This document shows, one piece after another, positions 53,975 to 64,000 of a DNA stretch of 64,000 nucleotides. The notes beneath the pieces were generated by a model that saw only the letters and a program-made list of their open reading frames with translations, did not search any database and was not told where the DNA came from. This DNA comes from Planctomyces sp. SH-PL62. Its GTDB lineage: Bacteria; Planctomycetota; Planctomycetia; Isosphaerales; Isosphaeraceae. The position numbers were made by a program, and so were the translations under genes. Every line of letters starts with the position of its first letter. Within the stretch, counting starts at the first letter, position 1. The stretch is taken from NCBI RefSeq assembly GCF_001610895.1, contig NZ_CP011273.1, forward strand, positions 1,736,001 to 1,800,000, read 5' to 3'.

Positions 53975-55594
53975 TCAGTCGCGCCGGGTCGTCGGCCGCT
54001 TCTCCCCGACCTCGGGCGGCGGCGAGTAGCTGACCGCATGGCCCTGGAGCCGCTCGCGGAGCTTGATCCGCTTCGCGGCGTCCTCGGCCGTGTACCGGAG
54101 GGGGAAGGCCGTAAGCTGCTCGTTCAGGCGGAAGATGCGGACCCGTCGCACCGGCTTCCCGGCGCGGAGGACGGTGAAGTCGTCGAGGGCTTCCGCGCTC
54201 CGGAACCAGTGCTCGTAGAAGCTGAACGGGGTGTAGTCGTCGTTGATCATGAGCATCACGCCGTCGCGACCGACCGCCCCGGCGGGGTCGCTCCAGAAGG
54301 CGAACCCACGGGCGTCTTCCAGGTTGTAGCAGTGGACGGGACGCCGCATCGCGGTGGCGTGGGCGATCTGGGCGCTCTGATACCAGTTTTTCGTGAACAG
54401 GAAGGTCCGGGGGTCGTCGAGCAGGCCGAGACGGTCCAGCCTCTCCGCGACCTGGTCCCAGCCGTAAAGCTCGGCGGTCGGGTCGGTCTTGGCGGTGAGA
54501 ACGCCAGCCCCCCCCTCCGGCCTGCGCTGGAGCCAGCCGAGGTGGTACTCGGAGATCGTCAGGCCGAGCATGAGGACCGAGAACCCGGCCGCGAACGCCA
54601 CCCGTCGCCGCGTCCGCGACGGGTCGGCATGGGCCCGAACGGCCAGCGCGCGGCCGAGCGAGGGGAACAGCGGCAGCATCCCCACCAGTCCCCAGTGCGG
54701 CAGCACTGGACGGACGCAGGCGACCGCCGTGAACATCGCCAGGGGCGCGACGCAGAGGCAGAACGCCAGCCGCTCGTGCTCGTCGCGGTCCTTCCAGCTC
54801 CTCGCCACCTTCCAGCCGACGACCACCAGCGGCGCCCAGATCCAGGGGAACAGGTAAGCCGCCTGCGCGGCGATCGCCCCCAGCAGGCAGTCGGGCCGGA
54901 ACGCGACGCCGACCGCCCGACTTCCCTGGAAGGCGAACGACGCCCAGCCGTTGCGGACGTTCCAGACGAGCACCGGGCCGAAGACCAGGATTCCCAGGAC
55001 CGCCGCCAGATACGGGCCGGGAGCCTTCAGCAGCCGTCGCCGCGTCGGACTGGCCAGGATGTAGAGCGCCGCCCCCGCGGGAAGGAAGATCGCGTGATAC
55101 TTGCTCAACATCGCCAGGCCCCACGCCAGCCCGACGCCGGCCCAGGGTCGCAACCGCCCCGGCTCCTCCAGAGCGAGGTCCAGCCGATCCAGGGTCAGCA
55201 GCCAGAAGAAGAGCAGGGGACCGTCCGGCAGGGCGAACGTCCCCACGGCGAGCCCGTAATAGCCCGAGAGATTCAGGGCGAGCGCGGCGAAGAAGCCCGC
55301 CCAGCCTCCGAACCACCGGCCGGCGATCCGGGCCATGAGCCACGTCGAGCCCGCGAACAGGGCCACGAACCCCAGCCGGAGCCCGAACGTCGAGAAGGCG
55401 TCGCCCACGACCCGAAGCCCGAGCATCTCCACCCAGGCGACCATCGGCGGGTGGTCGAAGTAGCTCGGCGCGGGGTGCATCGCGTAGAGGAAGTGGTAGG
55501 CTTCGTCGTTCCCCAGGCCGAGGGAGAAGGCGGCCAGCAGCCGCAGCGACGTCGACGTCGCGATCAGGAGGAGCGTCGCGTGCTTGGGGGTCAT
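53975..55594 (-). CDS. ArnT/PMT-like membrane glycosyltransferase (GT39/GT83 type)
   Basis: 539 residues with about ten membrane helices then a soluble domain (about 370 on). The first periplasmic loop has the family catalytic motif GNDEAYHFLYAMHPAPSYFDHPP, with Asp-Glu for the sugar acceptor/donor chemistry. ALPDGPLLFFWLL and LSKYHAIFLP are typical of the helices that follow. Such enzymes transfer a sugar from polyprenyl phosphate to lipid A, protein or glycan at the outer face of the inner membrane; the acceptor is unknown here. ATG 55594 precedes the first helix; GGAGAG is rather far (about 13 bases). It lies upstream of hslV on the same strand, with 132 bp between. Confidence 0.9.
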   Translation of the reverse strand: MTPKHATLLLIATSTSLRLLAAFSLGLGNDEAYHFLYAMHPAPSYFDHPPMVAWVEMLGLRVVGDAFSTFGLRLGFVALFAGSTWLMARIAGRWFGGWAGFFAALALNLSGYYGLAVGTFALPDGPLLFFWLLTLDRLDLALEEPGRLRPWAGVGLAWGLAMLSKYHAIFLPAGAALYILASPTRRRLLKAPGPYLAAVLGILVFGPVLVWNVRNGWASFAFQGSRAVGVAFRPDCLLGAIAAQAAYLFPWIWAPLVVVGWKVARSWKDRDEHERLAFCLCVAPLAMFTAVACVRPVLPHWGLVGMLPLFPSLGRALAVRAHADPSRTRRRVAFAAGFSVLMLGLTISEYHLGWLQRRPEGGAGVLTAKTDPTAELYGWDQVAERLDRLGLLDDPRTFLFTKNWYQSAQIAHATAMRRPVHCYNLEDARGFAFWSDPAGAVGRDGVMLMINDDYTPFSFYEHWFRSAEALDDFTVLRAGKPVRRVRIFRLNEQLTAFPLRYTAEDAAKRIKLRERLQGHAVSYSPPPEVGEKRPTTRRD

Positions 55595-56399
55595 GAGCGT
55601 TCTCGCTCTCCGCGGAGGCTGTGGCGATCTCAAGGGCGAGTCACGTCTTACCCGGCGAACGCATTCCCGACGAGGCCAACTCGCCGAGCCTCCCACGACC
55701 GGCGCGAACCAGAACGTCCGTGTTCCAGGCAGGAATTGCACGCGGAGAGTGCAGAAACGGGAGCGAAAAGCCGGGTGGGCGAAAAACCGACCTCTCCCGG
55801 CCGCCATCGCCGCCCCCCGGTCCTGAGAATTCTCGGAACTCGACCCAACGGTCGAAGCGTCGACCAGCGAGCCCTGCGATGCGCCGCCTGGAATTCGCGC
55901 AACTCGGCTTCGAGTCGATTCCTAGGCGGAGAAGGGTGGGTCGAGAAAGTCTCCGGCCCCAGGACCACCCGGCCTCGGCTTGCGCCGTCGAAGGGTCTGC
56001 ACGGGAATTTCCGATTGTCCAGCAACGGGTGCGGACCGGAACGGCCCTGCTTTTGCTCTTGGCAAGAACATCGCCCCTGGGAATCCTGAAGAATCGAGGG
56101 GGGCGACCTTGGCTCGGGGCGGAAGTGAGTTACAGTTGAGTAGGAGGGCGAGGCCCTCGCATCCGACTCGGGAGCTTCCCTGGAAACTCGCGAACTCAAG
56201 CCCCCCGGTCAGCGTCTAGTGATTAAAGGACCACGCAGGAGGAGAGGAAAGAAGCCGCCGATCGTCGCGTTCCGGACTTCCGGTTCCAGCATCCTAGTGA
56301 TATGAAGCTCGAAGCTCGGCGAAGCGGAGTTTCAGTGGACGCCTGGCGGCTGCGTCTGACAGTGGTCGACTCTTCCATACGAACGAAACGAGGAACGCC
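55595..56399. other. Intergenic region without a supported gene
   Basis: About 805 bp between divergent genes. A 183-codon minus-strand frame (55648-56199) is Ser/Arg/Pro-rich and has no family features. I see no RNA gene or repeat. Confidence 0.5.
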
Positions 56400-56642
56400 A
56401 TGACCGCGAAGTTGGCCGAAACCCAGCTCTGGCAGCACAATCTGGTCTCTTTGATCCGCTCGGGGCTTTTCCTCCGAGCCGAGGCCCGCGAGTGCAATGG
56501 TCTGTTCACGGTCGTCGGCGTGTATACGGACGAGTCCACGTCCGCCCCCCTGGCGAAATATTCCGACCCCAGACGCGCGGCCGATGCGGTCAATATCGTC
56601 AATCGCCTCGCGCTGGTCTCGCCGCTCGTCGAGGCGAACTGA
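56400..56642 (+). CDS. Small hypothetical protein, 80 residues
   Basis: ATG 56400 with GAGGAA five to six bases upstream. The product is a balanced soluble protein (ETQLWQHNLVSLIRSG, GLFTVVGVYTDEST, DAVNIVNRLALVSPLVEAN) with a predicted helix-strand-helix layout and no signal peptide. I do not recognise a family. A perfect hairpin 52 bp after its stop supports a discrete transcription unit. Confidence 0.65.
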   Translation: MTAKLAETQLWQHNLVSLIRSGLFLRAEARECNGLFTVVGVYTDESTSAPLAKYSDPRRAADAVNIVNRLALVSPLVEAN

Positions 56643-56693
56643 GCCTCGGGCCCCTCCCGAGCCTCTCGCCGGCCTCATGCCCATAACAAACCA

Positions 56694-56729
56694 GCCGCCG
56701 CTTCGATCTCGTAAGGTCGAAGCGGCGGC
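56694..56729. terminator. Bidirectional hairpin terminator
   Basis: A perfect 13-bp stem, GCCGCCGCTTCGA / TCGAAGCGGCGGC, with a 10-nt loop. TTGCGTTT follows on the plus strand. It sits between the 80-residue gene and the convergent RND pump gene. Confidence 0.8.
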
Positions 56730-56765
56730 TTGCGTTTCCGGGCTTTCCTCCCGACCCGCGGGGGG

Positions 56766-59912
<3,147 letters not shown>

Positions 59913-59973
59913 GAGTTCATTCCGGTGCAAAGGCCCAGCGAGTTCGAGCGGCGAGGTCCGGCCGGGGCCGCCT

Positions 59974-61320
59974 TCAAGGCCCGGGCTCCACGTCCGACTT
60001 CTCGGGAGCGGGCGCCTCGGGCTCGCGGACGACGATCCGCGAACCGGAGGCCAGCTTGGTGTGGCCCGTCGTGACGACGGACCCCGACCTGGGCATCGAG
60101 GCGCTCGCGACCTCGACCCAGCCCGGGCCCTCCTTGCCCAACGTCAGGTCGTCGACGGCGCGGACCGTCTGGCCTTCGACGACGAACAGCTTGGTGACGC
60201 CGGCGTAGCGGGCCACGGACTCGATCGGCACGACGATCGCTTCGGACTCGGAGTCGGTGACGATCACGACCTTGGCGAACCCGCCGGGCCGCAGCAGACG
60301 CTCCTCGTTGGGCGCCAGCGCCTCGACCTGGAACGTCCGGCTGACCGGGTCGACAGACGGGTTGACCCGCGACACCTTCCCCTCGAAGGTCCGGCCCGGG
60401 TGCGAGGCGACCGCGATCCGTACCGGCTGGCCCTCGCGGACGCGGTCGCTGTAACGCTCGGGGATGTTCGCCCAGAGCCGCAGGGGGTTCTCGACGACCA
60501 GATCGAAGACCGGGTCTCCCTCGCGGATCATCTGGCCCTCGGAGACCGACCGCTGGGTGATCGCATAAAGGATCTCGCCTGCTTTCCCGGAGACCGGCGG
60601 CTCCTGCGGGCGGGGGACGAGGACGTTGAGATCGGTCAGCATCTGGTCCGCCTGGTCCCGCGCGACCCGGTTCGCCAGGGCCAGCGCGATCACGTTCCGG
60701 GCGGTGGACTTGGCGTTGTCGTACGCGGCCGCCGCCGATCGGTAATCGCTCTCCTGATCTTCAAGCTCCTGGGCCGTCCCCGCCCCCTTGCGGCTGAGGT
60801 TCCGCTGGCGCGCCAGGTTCTGAGCCGCCCGGTCCATCGCCACCCGGAACTGGACCACGGCGGGGACCTTCTCGATGACCTCCTCCGTCTGCGGCCCGGT
60901 GACGAGCGTCTCGGTGATGCCGTAGCGTTTGATGAACGTCTCGGCCATCTCGGAAGTCAGGCCGAGCTTCACCAGCTCCGCCAGATACCTGGACTCGGCC
61001 ACGTTGTAGGAGAGCTTCGCGTCGACCGGGTCGAGCTGGACGAGCGGCTCGTCGGGCCGCACCCGATCGCCTATGTCGTGCAGGACCCTCAGGACCCTGC
61101 CGCCCCGCTTGGCCCCGACCGTGACCTGCTCCCAGCCCCGAAGCGAGCCGACGGCCTCGATCGTCCGCTCGATCGACCGCTGCTCGATCGGGGCGACGGT
61201 CACGTAGATCGGCAGCGCCTCGGTGGACTTGGTTTCGGCCTTCTCATGACGGGTGCAACCCGCCAGGGAGACTGACAGCCATCCTAGCCCCAGGATGGAA
61301 GCGAGTACGCGAGGTTTCAT
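59974..61320 (-). CDS. RND periplasmic adaptor lipoprotein
   Basis: 448 residues. The signal ends in the lipobox VSLAGC, so it is a lipid-anchored membrane fusion protein. Split lipoyl halves are GAKRGGRVLRVLHDIGDRV and ITQRSVSEGQMIREGDP. Between them is an Ala/Arg-rich helical hairpin of about 150 residues, longer than usual. The beta-barrel and membrane-proximal domains follow (RVNPSVDPVSRTFQVEA). ATG 61320 overlaps the TetR stop as ATGA, so translation is coupled to the regulator. Confidence 0.94.
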   Translation of the reverse strand: MKPRVLASILGLGWLSVSLAGCTRHEKAETKSTEALPIYVTVAPIEQRSIERTIEAVGSLRGWEQVTVGAKRGGRVLRVLHDIGDRVRPDEPLVQLDPVDAKLSYNVAESRYLAELVKLGLTSEMAETFIKRYGITETLVTGPQTEEVIEKVPAVVQFRVAMDRAAQNLARQRNLSRKGAGTAQELEDQESDYRSAAAAYDNAKSTARNVIALALANRVARDQADQMLTDLNVLVPRPQEPPVSGKAGEILYAITQRSVSEGQMIREGDPVFDLVVENPLRLWANIPERYSDRVREGQPVRIAVASHPGRTFEGKVSRVNPSVDPVSRTFQVEALAPNEERLLRPGGFAKVVIVTDSESEAIVVPIESVARYAGVTKLFVVEGQTVRAVDDLTLGKEGPGWVEVASASMPRSGSVVTTGHTKLASGSRIVVREPEAPAPEKSDVEPGP

Positions 61321-61940
61321 CGGCGAAGATCCCGACCGCTTTGGCGGGCCCCCTTGAAGCCCCGGAGAAGCCCCGCGACGAGCACGGGCGCGCGGTCCTC
61401 CCCGAGCGGTTTGTCCTGGTACAGAAAATCAATGACCGACATGGCCAGCACGCCCCGATACATCGTCGCGAACTCGTCGAGATCCTCCGAGGCGAGCACC
61501 CCGGCCTCGACGCAGCGTCGGAAGGCGGCGTCGGTCCAGTTCTGGAGGTTGTGCTTGCAGCACTCCATCAACAACGCAACCTCCGCCTCGGGGGGCCCGA
61601 AGACGACGGCGAAGAAGAACCGGAAGCGATCGGGGTCCTCCCGGCAGAACGCGAAGTGGGCCTCCAGGAGCTTCTCCAGGACCTCGACCGCGTCCCCCGG
61701 CTCGCCGACGATCCGCTCCAAACTCTCCCCCAGCCTGGCCAGAGGCTCGAAAAGCAAGGCCCTGGCCAGCCCCTCCTTGCTGCCGAAGTGGTAGTAGAGG
61801 GTCGGCTTGGCGACCCCCGCCGCCTCGACGATCTCCCGGATCGACGTCGCCTCGAAGCCTCGACGAGCGAACAGCCGGGCCGCCGTCCGGGCGACGTGTC
61901 TGGCGACTTCGCTCTCCTCGGGCCTCGCGGGATTCGTCAA
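61317..61940 (-). CDS. TetR-family repressor of the RND operon
   Basis: About 207 residues. The N-terminal helix-turn-helix is typical: RTAARLFARRGFEATSIREI, then VEAAGVAKPTLYYHFGSKEGL. The ligand-binding C-terminal part (LLEAHFAFCREDPDRFRFFF) matches the TetR_C domain of AcrR-like efflux regulators. It is the first gene of the operon and probably represses its own promoter through the palindrome at 61986-62003, with a pump substrate as inducer (inferred). TTG 61940 has GAGG eight bases upstream; another TTG at 61964 would add eight residues. Confidence 0.92.
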   Translation of the reverse strand: MTNPARPEESEVARHVARTAARLFARRGFEATSIREIVEAAGVAKPTLYYHFGSKEGLARALLFEPLARLGESLERIVGEPGDAVEVLEKLLEAHFAFCREDPDRFRFFFAVVFGPPEAEVALLMECCKHNLQNWTDAAFRRCVEAGVLASEDLDEFATMYRGVLAMSVIDFLYQDKPLGEDRAPVLVAGLLRGFKGARQSGRDLRR

Positions 61941-61985
61941 CGCGCCACCTCGTTCATCGTCCAATCCGGGCTCGTCCAGCGTCGT

Positions 61986-62003
61986 ATACCGACCGGTAGG
62001 TAT
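61986..62003. promoter_or_regulatory. Probable TetR operator
   Basis: ATACCGACCGGTAGGTAT is an 18-bp near-perfect palindrome (16 of 18 positions symmetric) around the central CCGG. It overlaps the -10 element and the likely start site of the TetR promoter. Confidence 0.75.
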
Positions 62004-62031
62004 TATGAGAGAAACTTCGGAATTCCGTCAA
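62002..62031 (-). promoter_or_regulatory. Promoter of the TetR-RND operon
   Basis: On the minus strand TTGACG (62031-62026) and CATAAT (62007-62002) are separated by 18 bp, each one base from consensus. The palindrome overlaps the -10 and the start point, so a bound repressor would block RNA polymerase. Confidence 0.7.
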
Positions 62032-62175
62032 TCGGAACCTTGGCGGACGCCCCGGCTCTCATCCCTGCGGTCGACGTTGTACAATCGGGAAACGCGACGC
62101 GCGGCCGACTTCCAAGGCCGGGGCGTCCACACCGTTCCGGTCACTCCCCCCGCCCACTCCCCGAGGGACGTCGCC

Positions 62176-62625
62176 ATGAATCTCGAACGCCCGGTCACGG
62201 ATCGGATCACCATCGCGGACCAGCCCGACGAGCGGGACCTCTCCCGATTTCGGGATGGGGGCTACGCGGGCGTGGTGAATCTCCGCAACGATGGCGAGCC
62301 GGAGCAGCCGATGGACGTGGAACGGGAGGGCCGCGAGGCGGCCGCCCTGGGCCTGGCCTATCATCATTTCGGAGTCGGCGGGACGCCGCTGTCGGACCCC
62401 GGGGTGGCCGAGGCGTGCGACTTCATCGACCGTGAGTCGGCGAAGGGGAAGGTGCTCGTCCACTGCCGCAAGGGGGGGCGGGCCGCGGCGATCGTCCTGA
62501 TCCAGCAGGCGAGGGCGCACGGTTGGAAAGCCGACGAGGCCGTCGCCAGGGGGCGCGAACTCGGCATCATCCTCGATCCGCCCCTCAAGGAGAAGGTCGA
62601 GGCCTATCTGAAAACGAAGGCGTGA
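62176..62625 (+). CDS. DUF442 / beta-lactamase-hydrolase-like phosphatase
   Basis: 149 residues of the cysteine-phosphatase fold (DUF442, TIGR01244-like). The early part VTDRITIADQPDERDLSRFRDGGYAGVVNLR is the family N-terminus. The active-site loop is VLVHCRKGGRAAAI, with the nucleophile Cys and the phosphate-binding Arg five residues on, the short spacing found in this family. The substrate is unknown; relatives act in sulfide oxidation or as phosphatases. GAGGGA lies seven bases before ATG 62176. It is divergent from the TetR gene, with the operator/promoter region between them. Confidence 0.88.
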   Translation: MNLERPVTDRITIADQPDERDLSRFRDGGYAGVVNLRNDGEPEQPMDVEREGREAAALGLAYHHFGVGGTPLSDPGVAEACDFIDRESAKGKVLVHCRKGGRAAAIVLIQQARAHGWKADEAVARGRELGIILDPPLKEKVEAYLKTKA

Positions 62626-62733
62626 CGCCGGACGGGGGCGCTTGACTCGCGAAAACATCGCGTCCTAGAGTGGATGAGCGTGCCGTCGCGCCTCTCGAAG
62701 ACCTTTCTCCGACGCTGTGTGGGGGAGCCCGCC

Positions 62734-64000
62734 GTGCCACGTCCCAGTCGCGGATTCGTCGGCTCGATGATCGTCGCCGGCCTCGGCCTCGCCCTCCTGG
62801 GGGCGGCTCGCGAGGCCCGAGCCGGGGAAGACTCCCGGACGGCCGAGGCGTTCCTGCTCCAGCTCCGGGAGCGGGGCTACTTCGACCTGGCCTCCGAGTA
62901 CATCGAACGGCTCCGATCCGATCCCGGCGTCGGCGAACCCCTCAAGGGCCTGCTCGACTATCAGGAGGGACGCGCCCTGATCGACGAGGCGGCCCGGACC
63001 ACCGACCTGGCGCGGCGGCGCGAGCTGCTCGACCGCGCGGCGGGGCGGTTGGAGGCGTTCATCAAGGACCGTCCCGAGGACGCGACCACCCTGGAGGCGC
63101 TCGTCGAGATCGCCCGCAGCCTCTTCGAACGCGGCCACCAGGCCAGGCTCGTCGGCGAGGAGTCTCAGGAGCCCGAGAAGAAGGCCGCCAAGCTCGACGA
63201 GTCCCGCACGACCTTCCAGCAGGCCGCCGACGCCTACGCCCGCGCCGCCGAACGCCTGGAGGCCGTCTACAAGCCCAAGGCCGGGTTCATCCCCAAGGGG
63301 GACGCCCGCATCGAGGACCGCGACCGGACCCGGACAGCGATGCTCGACGCCTCGCTCAAGCGGGGCATCGCCCTCTACGAGTTGGCCCAGACCCACCCCC
63401 CAGACTCCCAGGAACGGGCAGCGATCCTCGATCAGGCCATCGCCCGATTCCACGCCCTCTACAAGGACTACCGGACCGAGCTCGCCGGCCTCGCGGCCCA
63501 GATGTTCGAGGCCAAGTGCTTCGAGGAGCAGGGCAAGATCGGCGAGGCCATCGGCATCTATCAGCAGGTCCTCGGCCAGCCCGACCCGAGGCTCCGCGAC
63601 CTGAAGCGGAACGTCCACTACTTCCACATCGTCGCCCTGGGCAAGCGCAAGCAGTACGCCCTGGCCGCCGACGAGGCCGTGAAGTGGCTCCAGACCTACG
63701 ACCGCCGCGACGAGCGGCGCTCGATCGAGGGGGCCGGCGTCTATTACGAGCTGGCCCGCAACCTCGACGCCCAGATCAACGCCGAGACGCCCAAGGCCGA
63801 GAAGGACCAGGCGGCGAAGAAGATCGTCGAGGCCCTCTCCCAGGTCGTGCGCATGCCGACCCGCTACAAGAACGACGCCCTGGCGCTCCTGAAGAAGTAC
63901 AAGCCGAACACCGCCGTCGAGCCCCGCGAGATCGCCCGCCTGAGCTTCGACGAGGCCCTCAATCAAGGGGAAGAGGCCCTCGCCGCCCGCGAATGGGACC
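62734..64000 (+). CDS. Secreted helical-repeat (TPR-like) protein, 3' truncated
   Basis: The frame runs off the window after 422 codons. The signal peptide is VGSMIVAGLGLALLGAAREA, cleaved near ARA-GE. The mature part is almost wholly helical with TPR-like pairs (FLLQLRERGYFDLASEYIERL, then repeated ALYELAQTHP and GEAIGIYQQVL segments). Such exported repeat proteins in planctomycetes are usually scaffolds of unknown role. GTG 62734 with GGGGGAG six bases upstream is preferred; an in-frame ATG at 62674 would add 20 residues before the signal peptide. The complementary-strand frame in this region is a high-G+C shadow. Confidence 0.8.
   Translation, partial: MPRPSRGFVGSMIVAGLGLALLGAAREARAGEDSRTAEAFLLQLRERGYFDLASEYIERLRSDPGVGEPLKGLLDYQEGRALIDEAARTTDLARRRELLDRAAGRLEAFIKDRPEDATTLEALVEIARSLFERGHQARLVGEESQEPEKKAAKLDESRTTFQQAADAYARAAERLEAVYKPKAGFIPKGDARIEDRDRTRTAMLDASLKRGIALYELAQTHPPDSQERAAILDQAIARFHALYKDYRTELAGLAAQMFEAKCFEEQGKIGEAIGIYQQVLGQPDPRLRDLKRNVHYFHIVALGKRKQYALAADEAVKWLQTYDRRDERRSIEGAGVYYELARNLDAQINAETPKAEKDQAAKKIVEALSQVVRMPTRYKNDALALLKKYKPNTAVEPREIARLSFDEALNQGEEALAAREWD

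Noticed and set aside
53411-56089. 892-codon plus-strand frame
   Set aside because: Antisense to hslV and the ArnT-like gene; His/Glu/Gly/Arg-rich with no recognisable domain.
55648-56199. 183-codon minus-strand frame
   Set aside because: Ser/Arg/Pro-rich, no start signal and no domain; treated as intergenic.
62665-63966. 433-codon minus-strand frame at the right end
   Set aside because: Antisense shadow of the exported repeat protein, which has a signal peptide and ribosome site on the plus strand.

Overview
The window looks like a chromosomal piece of a high-G+C planctomycete, most likely of the Isosphaeraceae (Paludisphaera/Singulisphaera type). The grounds are: a DUF1559 pseudopilin with an H-X9-DG tail, a DUF1549/DUF1553 plus DUF1501 pair, a GldF-GldG fusion with a DUF4340 partner, a Ser/Thr kinase with RDD membrane domains, a DUF1573 protein, and giant secreted/membrane proteins. 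The placement rests on gene content only; no search was run. Both ends cut a gene: an SGNH hydrolase on the left and a repeat-rich secreted protein on the right.

Layout. 0-1 kb: end of an SGNH hydrolase, then a palindromic MITE-like element and a dispersed repeat. 1-6.3 kb (minus): frameshifted kinase/RDD gene and an arginine-to-proline pair (amidinotransferase-type arginine dihydrolase plus LOR/SDH ornithine cyclodeaminase), which are fused in cyanobacterial AgrE/ArgZ. 6.4-10.8 kb (minus): DUF1573 protein, small ferredoxin, zinc-ribbon membrane protein, ilvC and ilvN. 10.9-16.3 kb (minus): Gld-type ABC exporter (ATPase, GldF-GldG fusion, DUF4340 protein) closed by a strong terminator. 16.7-19.7 kb (plus): DUF1549/DUF1553 and DUF1501 pair. 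19.7-32.8 kb (minus): a 12.7 kb locus with a FecR/anti-sigma-like membrane protein and two very large secreted/membrane proteins that appear to contain three copies of one architecture. 33-37.5 kb: membrane glycosyltransferase plus VOC protein, divergent from a SIS isomerase plus ROK kinase pair. 37.6-45.6 kb (minus): response regulator and a complete RND efflux set. 46-49 kb: tRNA-Ser(CGA), tadA, an OGFr-domain protein and a frameshifted aquaporin. 49.4-51.5 kb (plus): small Cys protein, DUF1559 pseudopilin, lipoprotein. 51.9-55.6 kb (minus): hslVU and an ArnT-like glycosyltransferase. 56.4-62 kb: a small protein, then a TetR-controlled RND pump operon. 62.2-64 kb (plus): a DUF442-like phosphatase and a truncated repeat protein.

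Three genes (kinase, DUF4340, aquaporin) each look one base short in or next to a G/C homopolymer. That pattern fits base-calling error at least as well as biology. The strongest leads are the giant-protein locus (26.8-19.7 kb, with its 1150-aa partner), the unfused arginine-to-proline pair, the TetR operator sitting on its own promoter, and two interspersed elements near 0.5-1 kb and 51.8 kb.
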